A DNA stretch of 13,265 bases from Candidatus Brocadiia bacterium (GTDB taxonomy: Bacteria > Planctomycetota > MHYJ01 > WSZJ01), in NCBI GenBank assembly GCA_013360825.1, contig JABWAY010000088.1, positions 1 to 13,265 of the forward strand. Direction: 5' to 3'. The notes under the pieces are model-generated. The model did not search any database, had not been told where the DNA came from, and saw only the letters and a program-made list of their open reading frames with translations. A program made the position numbers and the translations under genes. Of the stretch, positions 6,614 to 12,759 are shown piece by piece (positions within the stretch are counted from its first letter, which is position 1; the number at the start of each line of letters is the position of its first letter).

Positions 6614-8107
6614 CTACTTCACGGCTTCCTCCGCCCCCCGCACCGCCTCCCAGGCACGGGCCAGCCCCGCCCCGGTCCGGTTGTCCTTTCCCTTCTCCCC
6701 GACATCCGCCGCCGTCGCCTCGAGAATCTCGCGGACCCGCCAGGCGGGGAGTTCGGGCGCAGCGGACAGCATGAGGGCGGCGACGCCGCTGATGTGCGGA
6801 CTGCTGAAGGAGTTCCCCTGGATCTTCGTGTTGGGGTCGATGTACCCCTTGTCGGCGGCGGCGAGAACCGGGTAGCCGGGTCCGGTGAACCCGCAGACGT
6901 CGGGCTTCGTCAGGCCCGGGGGATGGGGATGGTCGCCGTAGAACCGGACGGAGGCCCATTCCACCGGGCCGAGTGAGCAGAATTTCGGGACGTTGAGGTC
7001 CTGGTCGAGCCCGCCGGCCCCGATCACGCACGGGATCCCCTCGGGGATCCGGATCTGCACGGGGATCGGCTGCTGCTGCTGGAAGTTCCCGCACCCGGAG
7101 ACCAGGACCAGCCCCGCGCAGACGGCCTGCTCGGACATCAGGCGCCAGAATCCGCGGCCGTTCCCGAGCCCCGGGATGCTGAACGACATGTTCAGGATGT
7201 CGGCCCCGTGCTCGAGGGCGTACTGGATCGCCAGCGCCGCCCCCCGCGTGCTCATGCCCTTGAGGAGCATCAGCTGCGCCCGCGGCGCGACCCCCGTGAC
7301 CGTCCCGCCCGCCCCGTCGCCGGCGACGATCCCCGCCGTCCATGTTCCGTGCTGCTGCGGACCGGCCGCGCGCACCTCGCAGGTCCCCGTCTCGAAGTCG
7401 TACCCGTAGAGGTCGTCCACGTACCCGTTCCCGTCGTCGTCCTTCCCGTTGTTCGGCGTCTCCCGGGGGTTTCTCCAGATGTTGCCGCGGAGATCCTCGT
7501 GCGCATAGTTGGTCCCGGCGTCGAGCATCGCCACAACCACACCCTCCCCCGCGAGCGCGCGTTCCTTCCAGACGCGCACCGCCCCGATCTTCTCGAGGTT
7601 CCAGGGCACGACGAGACCCTCCGCCGAGAACGGCCCGCGCTTCCCCCGCGCAATGACCTCGGAGACGCGCCCGGGGCCGGCGGCCGGCGCCCGCTCCGTC
7701 CCGGCGTAGACGTACCGCACCGCGTCCAGCGCCGCGACGTTCCGGATCTTCGCCGGGGAAAGCGTCGCGACCACGGCGTTCACGATCCAGAGCCGCTCCG
7801 CGCCGTCGGGGGCGCCGGCCGCCTTCAGCACGGCCTCCTGCTCCCCGTTCGCCGCCAGCGCCTTCAGTTTCGCAATGACCTCACGCCGCAGTTCCGAGCG
7901 CTTCCCCCCGGCGTTCTCCCGGCAGAACGCATCGAACCCCGCGGGCATCGCCAGGAGCTGCGACCGGCAGAGGACGATCACAGGAACGGGACGGTCCTGA
8001 GCCAGGGCGGCCACGACGGGCGGCGCCATCTTCTCCTCGACCGCCTCTTCCGCGGACAGGCGGGGAACCAGGGTGAGGGCCGCCAGGACGAGCAGGGTCC
8101 GCGGCAT
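6614..8107 (-). CDS. Secreted subtilisin-like serine protease (peptidase S8)
   Basis: A 497-residue exported protease. Residues 1-19 form a signal peptide ending in LSA. Residues 20 to about 160 look like an inhibitory propeptide. The catalytic domain runs from about 165 to 490 and carries the full triad: D196 in VVVAMLDAGTNYAHEDL, H253 in QQHGTWTAG, and S433 in GNSFSSPHISG. N341 in SGCGNF is the expected oxyanion-hole residue. Residues 222-238 form an Asp/Gly/Asn loop (DDDGNGYVDDLYGYDF) typical of a calcium site in secreted subtilases. The His motif reads HGTW where HGTH is usual, and the Ser motif GNS where GTS is usual; neither changes a triad residue. Six Cys lie in the catalytic domain. 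No C-terminal anchor or sorting signal is visible. GGAG 7 bases upstream supports the ATG. The gene follows a small LapA-like gene by 36 bases on the same strand and is probably cotranscribed with it. The substrate is unknown. Confidence 0.93.
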   Translation of the reverse strand: MPRTLLVLAALTLVPRLSAEEAVEEKMAPPVVAALAQDRPVPVIVLCRSQLLAMPAGFDAFCRENAGGKRSELRREVIAKLKALAANGEQEAVLKAAGAPDGAERLWIVNAVVATLSPAKIRNVAALDAVRYVYAGTERAPAAGPGRVSEVIARGKRGPFSAEGLVVPWNLEKIGAVRVWKERALAGEGVVVAMLDAGTNYAHEDLRGNIWRNPRETPNNGKDDDGNGYVDDLYGYDFETGTCEVRAAGPQQHGTWTAGIVAGDGAGGTVTGVAPRAQLMLLKGMSTRGAALAIQYALEHGADILNMSFSIPGLGNGRGFWRLMSEQAVCAGLVLVSGCGNFQQQQPIPVQIRIPEGIPCVIGAGGLDQDLNVPKFCSLGPVEWASVRFYGDHPHPPGLTKPDVCGFTGPGYPVLAAADKGYIDPNTKIQGNSFSSPHISGVAALMLSAAPELPAWRVREILEATAADVGEKGKDNRTGAGLARAWEAVRGAEEAVK

Positions 8108-8143
8108 GGGCGGTCTCCAGGAGGGCGAGGGCGGGGCGCCGGG

Positions 8144-8344
8144 CTACTTCGATTTCGATTTCAGCACGAAGAGCAGCATCGTGACGAAGGCGCCCACGAG
8201 GGCCCCGCCGATCGCGATGAACCCGACCGGCACGCTCGGCTTCATGACGACGAGGGAGACCTCCACCGAGGTCATGTTCATGGCGATGAAGCCGAGGAGT
8301 CCTCCCAGGAGGACCACGCCGAGTCCCAGCTTGATCTTGGCCAT
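8144..8344 (-). CDS. Small LapA-domain (DUF1049-like) membrane protein
   Basis: A 66-residue inner-membrane protein with two hydrophobic helices (about residues 5-21 and 40-60) and a basic C-terminal tail (KSKSK). The order helix, MN-T-VEVSLVVMKPSVPVG, helix with GALVGAF matches the LapA/YciS layout: an N-terminal helix, an aromatic/Asn turn, a short amphipathic strand, and a Gly-rich second helix. In E. coli, LapA (YciS) works with LapB in controlling lipopolysaccharide assembly. No LapB-like TPR protein lies next to it here, so that role cannot be carried over with confidence. Codon use fits the neighbourhood, and GGAAG lies about 10 bases before the ATG. It is the first gene of a likely two-gene unit with the S8 protease. 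Confidence 0.78.
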   Translation of the reverse strand: MAKIKLGLGVVLLGGLLGFIAMNMTSVEVSLVVMKPSVPVGFIAIGGALVGAFVTMLLFVLKSKSK

Positions 8345-8940
8345 GTTCGGATGGCTTCCAAAGGGTCTTCCGGTTGATCCGGCCGGGTCCGGCCGCGGTT
8401 TCGGGGCGGCCCGGACCCATGCTACTCCCGTGGCGGCGGCGCTGCTGCCGGATTATGCGGTCCCGCGGGGAGGTCCGGGCTGCCGGATGTCGCCAAGTCG
8501 CGGAAGTTGTGCATCGATGGAAGGGCCATGGACCCGCTGACCGAGCCGACGCCCGCCGGATCCTCGTCCCGGTCAGGCCGGGCTCGGCGCCGGCCCGCTC
8601 CGGGCCCGGCTGCTGACGCGGCCGGTTCGCGCGTACCCGGAGTGCCGGGTCCGGCGGTGCGGTGCTGCTCATCGGGCACATCTGAATTGCGCGGGTGCGG
8701 CGGCCGGGGGAGAGCCCCGGAGACTCCGCCAGTCGGGCCGGGCCCATGACGTCCGGACGAAGCCCGGCGACCGGTGGATGCCGGCGGCGGGGGCGATGTT
8801 CGGGGCGGGATGGGCCCTGACCGGAGCCTGACCCGGAATCGCGCTCGACCGGTTGGGGGAGGGAAAGGCCTGCGCGCCGGCGACGCCGGCCGGGCTGATC
8901 GGAGGAACCCGGCTCGACGGCCCCGCGCCGGCGTTTCCGC
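8345..8940. other. About 600-base structured gap without a credible gene
   Basis: This stretch lies 5' of the LapA-like gene and 3' of the dioxygenase-rhodanese gene, both on the - strand. Open frames exist on both strands, but their products are low-complexity Arg/Pro/Gly/Ala sequences without domains. Four compact hairpins are present: 8385-8418 (GGGTCCGG-CCGC against GCGGCCCGGACCC, one bulged base, 9-base loop), 8589-8610 (GCCGG-CCCG against CGGGCCCGGC, one bulge, 3-base loop), 8704-8720 (CCGGGG/CCCCGG, loop GAGAG) and 8876-8890 (GCCGGC/GCCGGC, loop GAC). The 12-mer GCCGGGTCCGGC occurs at 8382-8393 and again at 8644-8655. The LapA promoter must lie near the low end, but no clear -10/-35 pair stands out. 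I do not recognise a known riboswitch or ncRNA. Confidence 0.5.
8385..8418. repeat. 12-bp inverted repeat (hairpin) upstream of lapA-like gene
   Basis: Left arm 8385-8396 and right arm 8406-8418 pair over 12 bp with one bulged base, enclosing the loop GGTTTCGGG. It begins about 40 bases before the LapA-like start on the - strand, so it would fall in the leader or promoter of that gene. There is no T-run on either side, which argues against an intrinsic terminator. Confidence 0.55.
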
Positions 8941-10362
8941 TCAGGCCCCTCCGGCCTCCTTCCACCCGAGATACCCCTCCGCGAGATTCGTCGCACGAAC
9001 CCCGTGCTTCCGGAGCAGGGCACAGGCCCGCGCGGACCGGTTCCCGGAATGGCAGTACACGAGCACCGGCCGGTCCTTCGGCACCTCGTCCAGCCGCGAT
9101 CGGAGCCGCGTGTGCGGAATGTGCGTCGCCCCCGCCAGATGCCCCTTCGCAAACTCCCCCGCGCGCCTCACATCGAGCACGAACGAGGACGCCGCCGACG
9201 ACCGGGCCTCCGCCGCGGTCACCTCCGGCTGGGTCTCGAGCGCCCCGCCCCCGCGCCGGTACGCCTCCAGCTCCGCCGCGGGAACGTACCCACGGATGTC
9301 GTCGATCCCGATCCGCACCAGCGCCCGCACCGCCTCCTCGACCCCGCCGGCTTCCGCCACCAGCACGACCGCCTCCTCCTCCCCCACCATCGAGCCGACA
9401 TCCGTCGCAAACGCCCCCTCCACCGGATGCGACAGCGCGCCCGGCAGATGCCCCGCCCGGTAGTCCTCCCAGGCACGCGTGTCGATCACCGCCGACCGGC
9501 GCCCGTCGATCCCCCCCAGCTCCCCCGCCCCCAGCCGCCTCGGCTCCGGCAGACGACCCAGCACCCGCGGCCCCGCCTTGTTCTCACGCTTCATCCGCGC
9601 AAAATACAGCGGCGGCTCCGGCTGCCCCTCCAGGATGAACTTCAGGAACGTCCCCTCATCCGTCGCCGCACGGAGGGCGGGATTGAAGCGCTTCTCGTAC
9701 CCCACCGTCGTCTGGGGGACGGCGCCGAGGGCCTTGCCGCAGGCCGATCCGGCCCCGTGGGCGGGCCAGACCTGGAGCCAATCCGGGAGTGCGTCGAGGA
9801 GGCGGACGGAGCGGAAGAGGCGGCGCGCGGAGGCGTCGGCCTCTCCGGCCATTCCGGCGGCGGATTCGAGGAGATCGGGGCGTCCGAGGTCGCCCACGAA
9901 CAGGAAGTCCCCTGAGGCGAGGCCCATCGGCTGGTCGGCCCCCGATCCGCGGTCGGTGACGATGAACCCGATGTGTTCCGGCGTGTGTCCCGGGGTGTGG
10001 AGGACCTTGAACTCGATCTTGCCGACCGTGAAGACGTCGCCGTCCCTGAGGAGGCGGTGCGGGTACGCCCCTCCCCCCGGCTTCCGGTGGGGCCATTCGT
10101 ACGTCCACTCCGGGCCGCCCTCCGCCGACAGGTAGACGGTGGCTCCCGTCCGTTCTGCGAGTTCGCGCGCGCCGGAGAGGAAGTCGGCGTGGATGTGCGT
10201 CTCCGCGACCGCGGTCAGGGTGAGTCCCTCCCGTCCGGCCAGGTCGATGTAGCGGTCCACGTCGCGCTCGGGATCGATCACGATCGCCTCGCCGGTCCGC
10301 TGGCACCCGATCAGGTACGCCGCGGCGGCGAGCATGTCGTCATAGACCAGTCGAAAGAGCAT
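8941..10362 (-). CDS. Persulfide dioxygenase-rhodanese fusion, CstB-like
   Basis: A 473-residue cytoplasmic enzyme for sulfane-sulfur detoxification: the N-terminal domain would oxidise persulfides with O2, and the rhodanese part would move sulfane sulfur. Residues 1 to about 245 are a metallo-beta-lactamase fold with the iron-site motifs of the ETHE1/persulfide dioxygenase group: THIHAD (55-60), HTPGH (122-126), VGDLGRPDLL with D158, and AHGAGSACGK with H202 and C208. A first rhodanese-like domain (about 270-365) has VAEAGG where the catalytic Cys loop should be, so it is a pseudo-rhodanese. A second (about 378-470) has the active loop VYCHSGNRSA with C437. This MBL, pseudo-rhodanese, rhodanese order is that of staphylococcal CstB. 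GGAGG lies 5 bases before the ATG. No CsoR/CstR-type regulator or sulfide:quinone reductase lies beside it. It is separated by 108 bases from the upstream co-oriented gene and is probably an independent unit. Confidence 0.92.
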   Translation of the reverse strand: MLFRLVYDDMLAAAAYLIGCQRTGEAIVIDPERDVDRYIDLAGREGLTLTAVAETHIHADFLSGARELAERTGATVYLSAEGGPEWTYEWPHRKPGGGAYPHRLLRDGDVFTVGKIEFKVLHTPGHTPEHIGFIVTDRGSGADQPMGLASGDFLFVGDLGRPDLLESAAGMAGEADASARRLFRSVRLLDALPDWLQVWPAHGAGSACGKALGAVPQTTVGYEKRFNPALRAATDEGTFLKFILEGQPEPPLYFARMKRENKAGPRVLGRLPEPRRLGAGELGGIDGRRSAVIDTRAWEDYRAGHLPGALSHPVEGAFATDVGSMVGEEEAVVLVAEAGGVEEAVRALVRIGIDDIRGYVPAAELEAYRRGGGALETQPEVTAAEARSSAASSFVLDVRRAGEFAKGHLAGATHIPHTRLRSRLDEVPKDRPVLVYCHSGNRSARACALLRKHGVRATNLAEGYLGWKEAGGA

Positions 10363-10470
10363 GGTGACCTCCGGCCTGCGGGAAAACCGCCCCGAGATGC
10401 GGCGGCGGAGCGGGACTGTACCGCACGGACGCGCGAAACCGGATCCCCGCGCAGCGGGCGGCCGGCTCGC
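10363..10470 (-). promoter_or_regulatory. Intergenic region before the dioxygenase gene
   Basis: On the - strand this 108-base stretch contains a TACAGT box (about 10428-10433) that could be a -10 element, but no matching -35 lies at normal spacing. A CCCGC/GCGGG stem (10446-10458, loop GCA) lies just past the stop of the upstream gene. The strong GGAGG ribosome site is at the low end. Confidence 0.3.
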
Positions 10471-10480
10471 CTACCGGCCG
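10459..10480 (-). terminator. 7-bp stem around the stop of the zinc-ribbon protein gene
   Basis: CGGCCGG (10459-10465) and CCGGCCG (10474-10480) are perfect inverse complements with an 8-base loop that contains the stop codon (10471-10473). With the neighbouring CCCGC/GCGGG stem it gives a structured 3' end. No T-run follows, so a role in termination is only possible, and mRNA end protection is equally plausible. Confidence 0.3.
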
Positions 10481-11148
10481 GGGGGCAGGACGTACGGACG
10501 CCCCCACGGATCTTCCGCGGACGGCGCGGCGGGGGACGCGGGGTGGCGTGGCGCGACCGCGTCGGCATAGGCCAGCCACGTGCCGACCAGCGGGACCGCG
10601 GCGATCAGGCTCTGGACCAGCAGAACGAGCACCGTCGTGGCATGGCGGACATCGGCGCCGAAGGAAAGGCTGGCGACGACCGGGACCATGCCGAGGGAGA
10701 AGGTGAGGGCCACGGCGGCCAGGCCGAGAACGAGGAAGTAGGCAAAGAGGTACAGCTTCCTGCCTTCCGTCATCTCCGCCGAGTACTGGATCGCCGATTC
10801 CGCGTCGGCCACATCCCCCGCCATGCGGGCAGGGAGCGCAAAGCACCACGCGTAGGCCTTGATGATGCCGGGAATCACGAACAGGAGAACCCAGGGGATC
10901 AGCCGCAGACCGACCCAGAACGCAGTCCCGAAGCAGACGAGAAAACTGCCGAGCCCGTTCTGAATCCCGAGCAGGGCATCCACCTTCTCACCGCGACCAC
11001 GGGCCGCCAGGGAGGAGTAGACCACGCTCGACAGCAGGATGTTCAGGAACTTCCCGAGCAGCGTGCTGAAGCCCCAGACCAGCACACCTGTGGCATCCCC
11101 GCCCGGCACGGCCGCGCCGCACGTCGTGCAGAATCGGTGCTCCGGCAC
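10471..11148 (-). CDS. Half-zinc-ribbon multi-pass membrane protein (DUF975-like)
   Basis: A 225-residue inner-membrane protein of unknown function. The N-terminus has FCTTCG (C7, C10), the first knuckle of a zinc-ribbon, but the second CxxC knuckle is missing. About five hydrophobic segments follow (roughly 22-44, 64-83, 85-106, 133-160 and 170-194). Between the third and fourth, the stretch DVADAESAIQYSAEMTEGRK resembles the conserved loop of DUF975/YciC-like proteins, where a helix with an Ala-Ile-x-x-Ser pattern precedes a Gly-Lys/Arg and the next membrane helix. The C-terminal 25 residues are Pro/Ala-rich and probably disordered. The start is GTG at 11148, supported by GGAGGGG immediately upstream. 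It begins 30 bases after the stop of the exported metallopeptidase gene and is probably cotranscribed with it. Confidence 0.8.
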   Translation of the reverse strand: MPEHRFCTTCGAAVPGGDATGVLVWGFSTLLGKFLNILLSSVVYSSLAARGRGEKVDALLGIQNGLGSFLVCFGTAFWVGLRLIPWVLLFVIPGIIKAYAWCFALPARMAGDVADAESAIQYSAEMTEGRKLYLFAYFLVLGLAAVALTFSLGMVPVVASLSFGADVRHATTVLVLLVQSLIAAVPLVGTWLAYADAVAPRHPASPAAPSAEDPWGRPYVLPPGR

Positions 11149-11178
11149 CGGCCCCTCCCCGCTGTTCTCCGCACGTCC

Positions 11179-12543
11179 TCAGAGCTTCTTCATGAATTCC
11201 AGCCATTGGACCTCGTACGCGTCCAGCTTCTTCTCCGGCAGATGCAGCTCGAGCGCCTCACGCCAGGGCTTCCCTTTCCGGATCTCCGCGAAAAACTTCT
11301 GGAAATCCCGCCGGAACGGTTCGTTGTTTCCCTTCATCGCGTAGTACACGATCGACCAGCTCTGCGCATAGAGCGCGTGCCGGTCGCCGGCGTGCCACTG
11401 CGGGACGGTGATCCGGAACAGCTCCTTCCACCGGTAGGCGCTCCCGTTCTCGATCCGCTTGCGGATCTGCTCGAAGTTGGTGACGAAATCCCCGTCCTCC
11501 CGGATCAGCGTCCCCAGAACCAGCTTCCGGCCGTCGGCGCTGATGTCCGCGGCGCCCAGATACTCCGCAATCCCCTCATTCATCCAGATCGGCGTCCGGG
11601 CGGCGAGCACATCGAAAAACTGGTGCCACCCCTCGTGCAGGAACGTATCGATCGTGTCCTTGCCGATCCCGCAGATCTGATAGTGGTCCTGCTGGTCGAA
11701 CAGCTGCAGGTACTTGAACGTCGGATCGTAGAAACCCAGAAGGTTCTCCGTGGAGTGGTCCTTCATGACCGCCCCGGCGAATGCGTCGAATTCCGGCTTG
11801 TTCCTCAGAAAGAACACCTTGAACATCTTCCCTTTCGGCCACTCGTTCTCGGGCATCCCCGCGATGCGCATGTACTCCTTCCGCGCCAGCTCGAGCATGT
11901 TGGCGACGTTGACGAGCTGCGCGCTCGGCTTCAGCAGCTGCTCGATCTTCGCCTTCTCCAGCGGCTTCGCAGGGTCGAGCTTCGCGACCTCCGCCTCCAC
12001 CGCGGACAGCGCGTCCAGGTCGGCCCCCATGTCCGAAACCACACGGTAGACTCCGCTCCGGGTCGAGTACTCGAACCGGCGCCAGGAGCGCGGGTACTTC
12101 TTCCGGTACGGCCCCTCGATCACCGCCCGCAACCCCTTCGCATCGTCCGCGTACGACTCCGGGATCGGGCCGTTCAGCGCCTCCAGCGCCTCGTCCCACC
12201 GTCCGAACTGGTGCAGCAGGAGGGCGTACTGGAAGCGGAACCAGCAGTCCTTCTTGAGCTCGATGGCCCGGGCGAAGTGCTCGAGGGCGGGGGCGTCCCT
12301 GCGGAGATCGCGGTGCGCGAGGCCGCAGTTTCCCCACCAGAGCCACTCATCCTCGGGGTCCATCGTGCCCCGGGCGCGTTCCAGGATCGCGAGCGCCTCC
12401 GCGGGCTTGTCCTTGTCCAGGAGATCGATCGCCTGATTGCACGCGTCGACCCCGGTGGGGCCGGGAGCCTGCGCGCGGGCGGGGGACGGGAAGAGAGCAA
12501 CAGCCATCCACAACGCGGACGCAAGGCGCGCGAAGGTGCCCAA
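11179..12543 (-). CDS. Exported TPR protein with HExxH metallopeptidase domain (DUF1570-like)
   Basis: A predicted secreted or periplasmic protein of 454 residues. I chose TTG at 12543 because GAGGAG lies 8 bases upstream and the product then begins with a good signal peptide (hydrophobic core ALWMAVALF, cleavage near ARAQA, about residue 25). An upstream ATG at 12735 would put 64 low-complexity basic residues before the signal. Residues about 32-126 form TPR-like helical repeats (KPAEALAILERARG; RDAPALEHFARAIELK; GRWDEALEALN). The C-terminal half has DTFLHEGWHQFFD with zinc ligands H303 and H307 and catalytic E304. Sixteen residues later, MNEGIAEYLG supplies the likely third ligand E323. The arrangement fits the MA-clan peptidases annotated as DUF1570, common in planctomycetes. 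The substrate is unknown. It probably forms an operon with the downstream half-zinc-ribbon membrane protein. An inverted repeat over the candidate promoter suggests regulation. Confidence 0.88.
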   Translation of the reverse strand: MGTFARLASALWMAVALFPSPARAQAPGPTGVDACNQAIDLLDKDKPAEALAILERARGTMDPEDEWLWWGNCGLAHRDLRRDAPALEHFARAIELKKDCWFRFQYALLLHQFGRWDEALEALNGPIPESYADDAKGLRAVIEGPYRKKYPRSWRRFEYSTRSGVYRVVSDMGADLDALSAVEAEVAKLDPAKPLEKAKIEQLLKPSAQLVNVANMLELARKEYMRIAGMPENEWPKGKMFKVFFLRNKPEFDAFAGAVMKDHSTENLLGFYDPTFKYLQLFDQQDHYQICGIGKDTIDTFLHEGWHQFFDVLAARTPIWMNEGIAEYLGAADISADGRKLVLGTLIREDGDFVTNFEQIRKRIENGSAYRWKELFRITVPQWHAGDRHALYAQSWSIVYYAMKGNNEPFRRDFQKFFAEIRKGKPWREALELHLPEKKLDAYEVQWLEFMKKL

Positions 12544-12581
12544 TCGACGGTCTCCTCTCCAACTCCCGGTCCATGGAAAAC

Positions 12582-12621
12582 TTCCCTCCGGGGAGGACTC
12601 TAGCGGACGACCCGGAGGGAA
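12582..12621. repeat. 11-bp perfect inverted repeat, operator-like
   Basis: TTCCCTCCGGG (12582-12592) and CCCGGAGGGAA (12611-12621) are exact inverse complements separated by 18 bases, with arm centres 29 bp apart. One arm lies in the spacer of a candidate - strand promoter and the other around its expected start site, which is a typical repressor layout. The left arm can also fold locally (CCTC/GAGG at 12585-12588 and 12593-12596), so two mutually exclusive stems are possible in single-stranded form. Confidence 0.6.
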
Positions 12622-12626
12622 ATCAA
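12597..12626 (-). promoter_or_regulatory. Candidate sigma-70-type promoter of the metallopeptidase gene
   Basis: On the - strand, TTGATT (12626-12621) and TAGAGT (12602-12597) are spaced by 18 bases. Each matches its consensus hexamer at four of six positions. Initiation would fall near 12590 and give a leader of about 45 bases before the TTG start. It is the best promoter-like pair in this GC-rich gap, but such weak matches also occur by chance. Confidence 0.35.
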
Positions 12627-12655
12627 GCGGACGGCGGCGCGCGGACCGCCACCAC

Positions 12656-12699
12656 GGGGGGAGCGCCCGGGGCGCGGCTCCCACCCCGCCGATTTTTTT
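12656..12699 (+). terminator. GC hairpin followed by T7, terminator-like
   Basis: GGGAGC (12659-12664) pairs with GCTCCC (12677-12682), extended by flanking G and C runs across a bulged A. Ten or so bases later comes the only long T-run in the window (12693-12699). On the + strand this resembles an intrinsic terminator with a slightly long gap. No + strand gene ends upstream, so it would act on a leader of the following gene, insulate it from antisense transcription, or be fortuitous. Confidence 0.3.
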
Positions 12700-12759
12700 C
12701 CCCGCGTCCCCCCGGAACTTCACTTGCGCGTTCACCGGAACCGGGACTACAAGAGGGAC

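Larger units (their letters stand above)
12544..12759. other. Divergent intergenic region with promoter, inverted repeat and T-run
   Basis: This region of 216 bases lies between the divergent metallopeptidase (-) and helical-protein (+) genes. From low to high coordinate it holds the metallopeptidase ribosome site (about 12552-12560), an 11-bp inverted repeat, a candidate - strand promoter, a GC-rich hairpin (12656-12686), a run of seven T (12693-12699), and a possible weak + strand promoter running into the ATG at 12760. No credible gene lies within it. Confidence 0.55.

Noticed and set aside
8422..8679. An 85-residue - strand frame containing HNFRDL, reminiscent of the NFRDLGG start of a tyrosine phosphatase family
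   Set aside because: Only five residues match, the frame stops soon after, and no HCxxGxxRT-type active site occurs nearby on that strand; probably chance.
7881..9152. A 423-codon - strand frame covering the structured gap and parts of the protease, lapA-like and dioxygenase genes
   Set aside because: It overlaps three supported genes in another frame and encodes Arg/Gly/Pro-rich sequence with no recognisable domain.
9973..12603. An 876-codon open frame on the + strand, antisense to three genes
   Set aside because: It spans parts of three well-supported - strand genes and their gaps, lacks domains and has the same Arg/Pro/Asp-rich shadow composition.
12544..12735. N-terminal extension of the metallopeptidase to an ATG at 12735
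   Set aside because: It would bury the signal peptide behind 64 basic low-complexity residues and run through the inverted repeat and candidate promoter; TTG at 12543 has a strong, well-spaced ribosome site.
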